The notes under the pieces are model-generated. The model saw only the letters and a list, made by a program, of their open reading frames with translations, was not told the origin of the DNA and ran no database searches. Of a DNA stretch of 15,992 nt, positions 6,193 to 12,609 are shown in pieces (positions within the stretch are counted from its first letter, which is position 1; each line of letters begins with the position of its first letter). Origin of the DNA: JANRKH01 sp033763595. Lineage in GTDB: Bacteria > Pseudomonadota > Alphaproteobacteria > Rickettsiales > Rickettsiaceae. The position numbers and the translations under genes were made by a program. Location of the stretch: NCBI GenBank assembly GCA_033763595.1, contig JANRKH010000053.1, forward strand, positions 1 to 15,992, read 5' to 3'.

Positions 6193-6942
6193 ATGACAAA
6201 AATTTTAAAGATATTTTTACTACTGACATTAATATCTGCATGCAAATCTTTTCATACTAATGATGAAGAGCAAATTTTTCCAGCAGAAGAGCTTTACTCG
6301 AAGGGACTAAAATTAATCAAAGATAATAAATACAAAGAGGCTTACGAACAGTTCGGCAAGATATACTTCCAGCATCCCGGACATAAGTTAACACCAGATG
6401 CGGAAATTATGGAAGCATACAGCGCATATAAGGCCAAACTATATGACGATGCAATAGATGTACTTGAAAATTTTATGCTCATCCATCCGGCCAATAAGCA
6501 TCTCTCTTACGCTTATTACCTTAATGGGTTGTGTTATTATGAACAAGTATTAGATTCAAATCATTCGTCAGAATATGCTGAAAAGGCCAAGCAAGCACTC
6601 ACGGCCCTTATAGATAGATTTCCAAAAACTGCATATACTAAAGAAGCAAAGCAAAAAATAGAACTTATCGATAATCACGTCGCAAAAAAAGAAGTAGAGA
6701 TCGGGAAATATTATCAAACAAATCAAAATATCATAGGTGCGATTAATCGTTATCAAGTAGTGATCATTCATTATGGTAAAACTAATGTAGTATCAGAAGC
6801 TTTATATAGAATTGCCGAATGCTACGATATGATAGGCTTAAAAAGTAATTCCTCACATTACAAAAAAATACTCATCGAAAAATACCCTGCATCAAAGTGG
6901 GCTATAGCTTTAACAAAAAATAAGGGAATCAAATGGGACTAA
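6193..6942 (+). CDS. bamD: Outer-membrane assembly lipoprotein BamD
   Basis: BamD is the essential lipoprotein partner of BamA in the machine that inserts beta-barrel proteins into the outer membrane. The 249-residue product has a lipoprotein signal with lipobox L-I-S-A-C, so Cys17 would be lipidated. It then has about five TPR-like helical repeats: A-E-E-L-Y-S-K-G near 31, a second unit at A-E-I-M-E-A-Y-S-A-Y, a third at Y-Y-L-N-G-L-C-Y-Y, then the family-specific E-I-G-K-Y-Y segment near 170 with A-I-N-R-Y-Q-V-V and a last repeat with E-A-L-Y-R-I-A-E-C-Y. Length and order match the YfiO/BamD family. AGAAAG precedes the ATG. Its last 10 bases overlap ychF, so the two are cotranscribed. LspA, needed for its maturation, is encoded nearby. 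Confidence 0.93.
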   Translation: MTKILKIFLLLTLISACKSFHTNDEEQIFPAEELYSKGLKLIKDNKYKEAYEQFGKIYFQHPGHKLTPDAEIMEAYSAYKAKLYDDAIDVLENFMLIHPANKHLSYAYYLNGLCYYEQVLDSNHSSEYAEKAKQALTALIDRFPKTAYTKEAKQKIELIDNHVAKKEVEIGKYYQTNQNIIGAINRYQVVIIHYGKTNVVSEALYRIAECYDMIGLKSNSSHYKKILIEKYPASKWAIALTKNKGIKWD

Positions 6943-8027
6943 AATGCGGTATTGTCGGCCTGCCAAACGTAGGTAAATCAACTCTTTTTAATGCCCTAAC
7001 CGCAACTCAGGCAGCCGAGGCCGCTAACTACCCATTTTGTACGATTGAACCGAATTCCGGCATTGTTGATGTACATGATGATAGGCTGAATAATTTAAGT
7101 AAGATCGCTGGATCTAAGCAAATCATCTATGCTAAGATGGAGTTTGTGGATATTGCAGGACTAGTTAAAGGAGCAAGTAAAGGTGAAGGTCTGGGCAATA
7201 AATTTTTAAGTCATATTAGAGAAGTAGATGCTATAGTACATGTGGTCCGATGCTTTGACGATGAAAATATAACGCATGTTCATAATAAAGTTGACCCTTT
7301 ATACGACATAGATATTATCGAAACTGAATTAATACTTGCAGACCTTGAGACAATAGAAAAATTAGCTAAAAATATCGCCAAAAAAAACAAGCAGCAAACT
7401 GATGTAGGCTTCACAGAACTCGATGTAGCTCTTGTGAGAGAAGCTCTTGCAAATGGAGTTCCAGCAAGAACGCTCAAGCATAAAATCGAGAAAGATGCGC
7501 TTAAAGCAATGCAAATTATTACCTCAAAGCCAGTTTTATACGTATGTAACGTTACCGAAACAAATCTACTACAAGGTAATAATTATACTAAATCTGTACA
7601 AGAAAAAGCGGAGCGAGAAGGCGCTAAAGCTGTAATTATTTGCGCAAAAATAGAAGAGGAGATAGCGCAATTAGAAACAGTAGAAGAGAGAATTGAATTT
7701 TTAAAGCATCTAGGATTAAACAAAACAGGTCTCAGTAAAATCATCGGAGAATCCTACAGCTTACTTGACTTAAAAAGCTATTTCACGGTAGGGCCAAAAG
7801 AAGCAAGAGCTTGGACATTTAAGGATGGCGCGACGGCCCCTGAGGCTGCTGGTATAATTCATACAGATTTTCAGAGGGGGTTTATTAAAGCAGAAGTCAT
7901 AAGTTCTGCAGATTTTATAAACCTTGGAGGTGAAGCCAGGGCTAGGGAAACTGGCAAATTAAGATTAGAGGGGAAAGATTATCTTGTTCAAGATGGAGAT
8001 GTAATACATTTTAAGTTTAATGTCTGA
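6933..8027 (+). CDS. ychF: Obg-family ATPase YchF (OLA1 type)
   Basis: YchF is a ribosome-associated P-loop protein that prefers ATP to GTP and is linked to stress and translation control. The 364 residues match the family length. Motifs are G-L-P-N-V-G-K-S-T (G1, 9-17), D-I-A-G-L-V (G3, 73-78) and N-V-T-E (206-209) in place of the NKxD specificity motif, as is usual for YchF. A coiled-coil insertion (about 130-190) follows the G3 part, and a C-terminal TGS domain ends with G-D-V-I-H-F-K-F-N-V. The ATG lies inside the end of bamD, with AAGGGA as ribosome site. The stop codon TGA directly abuts the left end of a degraded family A MITE. Confidence 0.97.
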   Translation: MGLKCGIVGLPNVGKSTLFNALTATQAAEAANYPFCTIEPNSGIVDVHDDRLNNLSKIAGSKQIIYAKMEFVDIAGLVKGASKGEGLGNKFLSHIREVDAIVHVVRCFDDENITHVHNKVDPLYDIDIIETELILADLETIEKLAKNIAKKNKQQTDVGFTELDVALVREALANGVPARTLKHKIEKDALKAMQIITSKPVLYVCNVTETNLLQGNNYTKSVQEKAEREGAKAVIICAKIEEEIAQLETVEERIEFLKHLGLNKTGLSKIIGESYSLLDLKSYFTVGPKEARAWTFKDGATAPEAAGIIHTDFQRGFIKAEVISSADFINLGGEARARETGKLRLEGKDYLVQDGDVIHFKFNV

Positions 8028-8121
8028 TACTAACTCCCATTTTTAACTACCTGCTTTTTGCTTAAATATCACATAGTAGTTTTGTGACTTGCTTCTATTG
8101 TTTAATCCCTACGATTTGGTA
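8028..8121 (+). mobile_element. Family A MITE, copy A6 (degraded)
   Basis: About 94 bp run from TACTAACTCCCATTTTTAAC to GATTTGGTA, with the family's ...TAGT..GTGACTTGCTTCTA...TTTAATC order but internal losses. The right flank is TTA (8122-8124). The left flanking triplet is TGA, the ychF stop codon, so the duplication is imperfect or mutated. Confidence 0.6.
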
Positions 8122-8175
8122 TTACTTAACTTTTATAGGAGTGACAAAAAAAGGAGACGGAAACGACAATGACGA

Positions 8176-8617
8176 TGTCATCCCCTCGAAGGAGGGGATC
8201 CAGGTAATATAATTCTTCTAGATTCCCGCCTCCGCGGGAATGACAAAAAAAGGATGCGGGAAAGACAATTATGGTGTCATCCCCTCGAAGGAGGGGATCC
8301 AGGAAACATGTCATCCCCTCGAAGGAGGGGATCCAGGAAACATAATTCTTCTAGATTCCCGCCTCCGCGGGAATGACAGTGTAGGGATGCGGGAATGACA
8401 AAAAAGGAGACACGGGAATGACAATTACGATTACGATGTCATCCCCTCGAAGGAGGGGATCCAGTAAATATAATTCTTCTAGATTCCCGCCTCCGCGGGA
8501 ATGACAAAAAAGGAAGCGGGAATGACAAAAAAGGAAGCGGGAATGAAAAAGTGTCATCCCTGTGAGTTTTACGTGTCATCCCCTCGAAGGAGGGGATCCA
8601 GTCAAAGTGTCATCCCC
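8176..8617. repeat. Array of two types of 28-bp hairpin repeat
   Basis: Type I (TGTCATCCCCTC, GAAG loop, GAGGGGATCCAG) is present intact at 8176-8203, 8275-8302, 8309-8336, 8437-8464 and 8574-8601, with stubs at 8552-8560 and 8608-8617. Type II (CTAGATTCCCGC, CTCC loop, GCGGGAATGACA) is at 8218-8245, 8351-8378 and 8479-8506. Each forms an 8-bp stem with a 4-base loop. Three times a type I is followed by an A/T linker ending AATTCTT and then a type II in the opposite sense, so composite units begin TGTCAT and end ATGACA. Purine linkers with short GCGGGAATGACA pieces lie between. The ATTCCC-N8-GGGAAT shape equals that of dRS3 repeats known in Neisseria. The array lies between the convergent ychF and rpoH genes and could terminate both. 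Confidence 0.9.
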
Positions 8618-8839
8618 GTTAAATAATCAAATTCGATTATAAATAAGAATTGCAGCTGGGGTAAGCCATATGCATGTATTTATATACACATACGTGAGGA
8701 AGCACTAAAATTCATATGAAGAGTTTAATTTATTCAGAGTTGATACTAGCGAATTTTAAAGCGTAATACCGAATCTATAAAGTGCTAAAGTTTAAAAAAT
8801 TTTAATTATAATTTAACTTTTAAGTCTTAAGTATAGATT
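8618..8839. other. Non-coding stretch between hairpin array and rpoH end
   Basis: No gene, RNA or complete repeat is recognised. Near 8790-8821 A/T tracts (AAAGTTTAAA and TTTAACTTT) could form a weak hairpin downstream of rpoH, too weak to call a terminator. Confidence 0.4.
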
Positions 8840-9748
8840 TCAGTTATAATAAGGTAGCTCTTTCTTCGACATTTCTTTTTCCGCCATCACAAAAAGCTGC
8901 ATTTTTTCAAATGCTCTTGTTTCAATTTGCCTCACTCTCTCCTTAGAAATATCAAGTTTTTGACTCAGCTCTTCAAGAGTTGCATTTTCCTCTTTGAGTT
9001 TTCTCTCTTGAATTATAAAAAACTCTCTTTCGGTTAATGAGCTAAGCGCTCTCTGCAGAACATCTTTTCTCCAGGCGTGCTCCTCTCGCTGCGCTAAAAC
9101 ATCATACTGCGATGGTCTATTTTCTGGAATTAATTCAATAAGTTCCCTTGAATCTCCGTCTGTTGAAGAAATTTGATTTAAAGACAAATCAGAGTGAGAT
9201 AGTCTTCTATCCATTTCCGCTACTTCAGCTTTATCAACGCCAAGACTTAATGCTATCTCTTGATAATCTGAATCCTGCACCTCTCGCATTTCCGAGGATC
9301 TAATCTTGTTTTTCATTTTTCCAAGACTAAAAAATAGTTTCTTCTGCGCAGCGGTTGTGCCAAGTTTTACAAGAGACCAAGACTTGAGTATATATTCTTG
9401 TATCGCAGCCTTAATCCACCAGATTGCGTAAGTGGAAAGTCTAAAGCCCAGATCAGGTCTGAATTTTTTTACCGCATGCATGAGACCAATATTCCCCTCA
9501 GAAATCAATTCATTCGAAGGGAGTCCATAGTTTCTGTATTTGAGCGCAATTTTCGCTACAAGTTTTAAGTGGCTCGTAACAAGCTTTTGCGCTGCGGATA
9601 GATTGTTTTCATCGATGTAAGATTTCGCAAGCAAATACTCCTCTTCTTCAGTTAGCGAAGGTATTTTATTTACTTCTTGAAGATAAAGCGCAAGACTCCT
9701 TTCCGGTAATGCGACCTGAGATTTTTGATTTGCTGTAATATCTGCCAT
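8840..9748 (-). CDS. rpoH: RNA polymerase heat-shock sigma factor RpoH (sigma-32)
   Basis: This sigma factor directs RNA polymerase to heat-shock promoters. With the ATG at 9746-9748 the product has 302 residues. Region 1.2/2 begins S-L-A-L-Y-L-Q-E-V-N and includes the core-binding E-G-N-I-G-L-M-H-A-V and the -10-reading R-L-S-T-Y-A-I-W-W-I-K-A-A-I-Q-E-Y. The RpoH box Q-K-K-L-F-F-S-L-G-K-M-K (135-146), diagnostic for sigma-32, follows. Region 4 carries L-T-E-R-E and the helix-turn-helix L-E-E-L-S-Q-K-L-D-I-S-K-E-R-V-R-Q-I-E near the C-terminus. I reject an in-frame TTG 18 bases upstream because it directly follows the greA stop and a strong GGAGG sits between it and the ATG. It is the second gene after greA. 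Confidence 0.96.
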   Translation of the reverse strand: MADITANQKSQVALPERSLALYLQEVNKIPSLTEEEEYLLAKSYIDENNLSAAQKLVTSHLKLVAKIALKYRNYGLPSNELISEGNIGLMHAVKKFRPDLGFRLSTYAIWWIKAAIQEYILKSWSLVKLGTTAAQKKLFFSLGKMKNKIRSSEMREVQDSDYQEIALSLGVDKAEVAEMDRRLSHSDLSLNQISSTDGDSRELIELIPENRPSQYDVLAQREEHAWRKDVLQRALSSLTEREFFIIQERKLKEENATLEELSQKLDISKERVRQIETRAFEKMQLFVMAEKEMSKKELPYYN

Positions 9749-9754
9749 AATTTG

Positions 9755-9759
9755 CCTCC
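9755..9759 (-). promoter_or_regulatory. Ribosome binding site that sets the rpoH start
   Basis: GGAGG on the minus strand, six bases upstream of ATG 9746-9748 in the 18-base gap after the greA stop. It is the clearest Shine-Dalgarno in the window and excludes the upstream TTG as the start. Confidence 0.8.
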
Positions 9760-9766
9760 GATTCAA

Positions 9767-10252
9767 CTATATGTCTAGTGGTTTATAGTTAATGTCCAAA
9801 ATTTCGTAAGATTTTGATGCTTTTGGTGTTACTACCTGAACAACATCACCCTTCTGCTTTCCTATTAGAGCCTTAGCAAGCGGTGAGGATATAGAAATAA
9901 AACCCTTAGAAATATCTGCTTCATACTCGCCAACTATGCATAGCTCCTTCTCTTCGTCAGTATCATCGTCTAGAATTTTTATAGACGCACCAAATTTGAC
10001 AGAATCAGTCGAAAAGGATTCGTGATCTATTATTTCTGCTCTTGCTGATCTATCTTCTAGGTCAAGAATTCTTCCCTCGACAAAACTCTGCTTCTCTCTT
10101 GCAGAGTGATATTCTGCATTTTCAGATAAATCACCAAATTCTCTTGCAGTTGATATTGCGTCAATAACTTTAGGTCTTTCATGACTCTTCAGGTATTTTA
10201 TTTCTTCTTGTAGCTTTATAAAGCCTTTTTTTGTAATTGGAAATTTACTCAT
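9767..10252 (-). CDS. greA: Transcription elongation factor GreA
   Basis: GreA enters the secondary channel of RNA polymerase and stimulates cleavage of backtracked RNA. The 161 residues match the family length. The N-terminal coiled coil (about 10-75) carries the tip motif G-D-L-S-E-N-A-E-Y with the key acidic residues D41 and E44. The C-terminal FKBP-like domain has I-S-S-P-L-A-K-A-L-I-G-K-Q-K-G-D (about 121-136). The ATG start is preceded by GGATG at moderate distance. It is first in a two-gene unit with rpoH, 18 bases apart, so heat-shock sigma and elongation factor would be expressed from one promoter. Confidence 0.96.
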   Translation of the reverse strand: MSKFPITKKGFIKLQEEIKYLKSHERPKVIDAISTAREFGDLSENAEYHSAREKQSFVEGRILDLEDRSARAEIIDHESFSTDSVKFGASIKILDDDTDEEKELCIVGEYEADISKGFISISSPLAKALIGKQKGDVVQVVTPKASKSYEILDINYKPLDI

Positions 10253-10280
10253 TTTTCATCCATCACATATATTTTTTTGT

Positions 10281-10309
10281 ATGTTACACTTTATGCTATA
10301 TTAAGTCAA
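10281..10309 (-). promoter_or_regulatory. Promoter of greA-rpoH
   Basis: On the minus strand TTGACT (10304-10309) and TAACAT (10281-10286) are separated by exactly 17 bp, giving a leader of about 20-25 bases before the greA ATG. The -35 matches five of six consensus bases. Confidence 0.55.
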
Positions 10310-10425
10310 ACTTAATGATGATAAGCTCGTGACTTGCGAACGACATCAAAAAACCTTTGAAATATATTCATAAAGGACTTAATTATCTTTAGAATATTTA
10401 GAATACTAACTAATGAATTGCAACT

Positions 10426-10527
10426 AAACACAGCACAATTTTTAGCTACTTTCTTCAAGCTCTTTGCCTAAAGATCAGTAGGATTCATAACCTGCTCTTA
10501 GTATTTTTTAATCCTTCAGATTTGATA
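10426..10527 (+). mobile_element. Family A MITE, copy A7 (degraded)
   Basis: The stretch follows the family order: CACAATTTTTAGCTACTT, CTTCAAGCTC, CTAAAGATCAGTAGGATTC, CCTGCTCTTAGTATT, TTTAATCC, and ends GATTTGATA followed by TTA (10528-10530). The left terminus is too altered to place exactly, so the start is approximate. Confidence 0.5.
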
Positions 10528-10580
10528 TTACAACAAATATTATAAATTAAAAAATTATAAAAAAACTACCTTAATTTTAC

Positions 10581-10607
10581 TTGAAGTTTATCACTATCTA
10601 ATATAAT
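10581..10607 (+). promoter_or_regulatory. Candidate dnaG-rpoD promoter
   Basis: TTGAAG (10581-10586) and a perfect TATAAT (10602-10607) are separated by 15 bp. This would give a leader of roughly 230 bases. Spacing is short, so this is tentative. Confidence 0.3.
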
Positions 10608-10750
10608 TATAGATTGCCCGCAGCATTAAGAATTGTCATAGATTTTGAGTAATGAAGCACTTGTTTCCATGATAAAGTCAACATTACAAAAAATCAAAAA
10701 GCCATTCTTGCAGTATGGGCAGTATATATATTAATTAATCATTCACTAAT

Positions 10751-10855
10751 ATGTTTTCAAGTGTAAATTTTATAAAAAAATTTAATCTTGAAAATGTAGA
10801 GAACCTTTTCCCTTTGGCTCCAGATATAAAATTTACATTAATAAATGAAATATAG
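10751..10855 (+). CDS. Possible 34-residue leader frame overlapping dnaG start
   Basis: ATG 10751 opens a frame of 34 codons (M-F-S-S-V-N-F-I-K-K-F ... F-T-L-I-N-E-I) ending at TAG 10853-10855. Its last 11 bases overlap the dnaG start, which has no Shine-Dalgarno of its own. It could be a coupling leader peptide or a remnant of a lost gene. It has no good ribosome site and no recognised homology, and in AT-rich DNA a frame of this size can arise by chance. Confidence 0.2.
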   Translation: MFSSVNFIKKFNLENVENLFPLAPDIKFTLINEI

Positions 10856-12608
10856 CTTTTCCAATTTTTACGAAAAAATAAGAGATAATATAAGCGTATC
10901 AGATGTAGCAAGGGAATATATATCTCTTACAAAGCGTGGACACGAATATTCTGCCATATGCCCATTTCACACCGAAAAAAGTCCTTCATTTACGATCAAT
11001 GACCAAAAGAAATTCTACCATTGTTTTGGTTGTGGCGCACACGGAGATGTAATTAAATTCGAATCTGAACAAACAGGTTTAGAATACAGAGACTCTGCGC
11101 TAAAAATTGCAGAAAGATTCGGGATAGAAGTCCCAAAGTTTAGCAAAGAGGAAAAGCAAAGTCAATTACTATCTGATAAGATATCGGCTTCCATGAAAGA
11201 AGCAAGCAAATTTTTTGCGTCAAATATGAATGAAAAAATTACATCAATTCTCTTGGGGCGCGGAATAAGCAAGGATGCCATAATCCAGTATAACTTGGGT
11301 TATACTGGAGAGCATGGTGATTTATTAAAATATTTTTCAAAAAAAAATGTAAGACTTGAAGATCTTCTGGAGTCAGGATTAGTTGTAAAAAAAGGGGATG
11401 GGAAATATTATGAGTTTTTTCATAACAGAATTATTATTCCGGTTGTTTCAAATTTTGGCAAAGTTATAGCCTTCGGGGGAAGGTCTATAGGTAGTGAAAT
11501 GCCAAAATATGTTAACTCCCCGGAAACGCAAGTTTTTAAAAAAGGAGAATCTCTATTCGGTGAGGATATTGCATATTCATGTGCGCACAAAACAGGCTCG
11601 GTGATTTTATCTGAAGGTTATTTTGACGTAATCGCAATCCACCAAGCAGGCTTCAGGAATGCTGTAGCATCGCTTGGAACGGCAGTAACAGAATCGCAGC
11701 TCATTAAGCTCTGGAAAATAGCAGAAGAAATAATCATTTGTTTTGACGGTGATGCGGCAGGACAAAGAGCTACTAAGAAAATTGTTGATTTAGCTCTTCC
11801 ATTCGTTAGAGGGTCAAAAAAATTGAGCTTTATTTTGCTACCATCTGAACTAGATCCTGATGATTTTATCAAAAAATACGGTAGAGACAATTTCAAAAGA
11901 CTATTAGACGATAGAATGAGCCTTTCTGATTTTATTTTTTTTATGTTAAGTAAGGATATAAAATTAGAAACAGCAGAAGATCGAGCGACTTTCGAACAAA
12001 ATCTTGATTCATACTCATCTAAAATAAATGACAATATTCTAAGAAATAACATAAAGAAATACTTTAAATCTAAATGCTGGGAGTTATATAATAAAAAAAC
12101 CAAACAAACGTCAACAACTCTTTTGCAAGCCAAAAACGATAAACTTCATTCCGAAATAGATAATATTGACGATCTTATAATTGGTCTAATAATTAACAAT
12201 TTGAATAATATAGAATATTCTAAAATTAAAGACACGCTAGAGTTTTTATGTCCCATTTCATCGAAATCTGAGATTATCGATTATATACTAGAGTATTTTT
12301 CTCATAACAACTCAGAACCTATATTAATTGATAAAAAAAAGACTAGCTTTTATGAGGAATTTGAAATAATATCTTCAAAATATATTAAATCAACACAAGG
12401 CACCTCTCATTATAATAATCACACTGAAGTGTTAGATTATTTACTATCCAAAAGGTATTTGTATACTCTAAATCAAGAATTTAAGTCTATAATGAATAAT
12501 AATTCTACTAACATAGATGAAAGAATTGAATTTTACCTCGAAGAAATTAAAACTACTAAAGACAAAATCAGACAACAAGACGCAAAATTTGCTTTAAAAG
12601 ATAATTAA
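10845..12608 (+). CDS. dnaG: DNA primase DnaG
   Basis: DnaG makes RNA primers for replication at the fork with DnaB helicase. The 587-residue product has an N-terminal CHC2 zinc domain (C39, H42, C60, C63). The central catalytic core contains the N-R-I-I-I-P-V, I-A-F-G-G-R and K-Y-V-N-S-P-E-T motifs (about 194-228). The Toprim part follows with S-E-G-Y-F-D (E257), F-D-G-D-A-A-G (D301, D303) and D-P-D-D-F-I (337-342). The C-terminal helicase-binding part (about 430-587) is asparagine/lysine-rich and strongly diverged, as in other AT-rich genomes. The ATG lacks a visible ribosome site. rpoD begins one base after the dnaG stop, a pairing seen in alphaproteobacteria, so the two are coupled. Confidence 0.97.
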   Translation: MKYSFSNFYEKIRDNISVSDVAREYISLTKRGHEYSAICPFHTEKSPSFTINDQKKFYHCFGCGAHGDVIKFESEQTGLEYRDSALKIAERFGIEVPKFSKEEKQSQLLSDKISASMKEASKFFASNMNEKITSILLGRGISKDAIIQYNLGYTGEHGDLLKYFSKKNVRLEDLLESGLVVKKGDGKYYEFFHNRIIIPVVSNFGKVIAFGGRSIGSEMPKYVNSPETQVFKKGESLFGEDIAYSCAHKTGSVILSEGYFDVIAIHQAGFRNAVASLGTAVTESQLIKLWKIAEEIIICFDGDAAGQRATKKIVDLALPFVRGSKKLSFILLPSELDPDDFIKKYGRDNFKRLLDDRMSLSDFIFFMLSKDIKLETAEDRATFEQNLDSYSSKINDNILRNNIKKYFKSKCWELYNKKTKQTSTTLLQAKNDKLHSEIDNIDDLIIGLIINNLNNIEYSKIKDTLEFLCPISSKSEIIDYILEYFSHNNSEPILIDKKKTSFYEEFEIISSKYIKSTQGTSHYNNHTEVLDYLLSKRYLYTLNQEFKSIMNNNSTNIDERIEFYLEEIKTTKDKIRQQDAKFALKDN

Positions 12609-12609
12609 A

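Larger units (their letters stand above)
10253..10844. other. Long non-coding region between divergent greA and dnaG
   Basis: About 590 bases. It holds the greA promoter, a degraded family A MITE (10426-10527), a possible dnaG promoter (10581-10607) and a short frame running into dnaG (10751-10855). Apart from these I see no gene, structured RNA or origin signature. Confidence 0.6.

Noticed and set aside
8126..8557. Leftward frames of 62 and 68 codons with repeated L-D-P-L-L-R-G-D-D and S-R-G-G-G-N-L-E-E peptides
   Set aside because: They are translations of the hairpin repeat array; the peptide repeats follow the DNA repeats and there is no ribosome site or conserved domain.
8176..8617. CRISPR-like array of 28-bp repeats
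   Set aside because: Units are palindromic in two alternating types, spacings are irregular (6 to over 100 bp), linkers are similar to each other, and no cas gene is present.
9749..9766. TTG start for rpoH directly after greA, adding six residues
   Set aside because: GGAGG lies between this TTG and the ATG at the right distance for the ATG, and the extra residues are translated ribosome-site sequence.
11618..12133. Leftward 171-codon frame inside dnaG
   Set aside because: It is antisense to conserved Toprim codons of dnaG; long antisense frames are common opposite AT-rich coding sequence.
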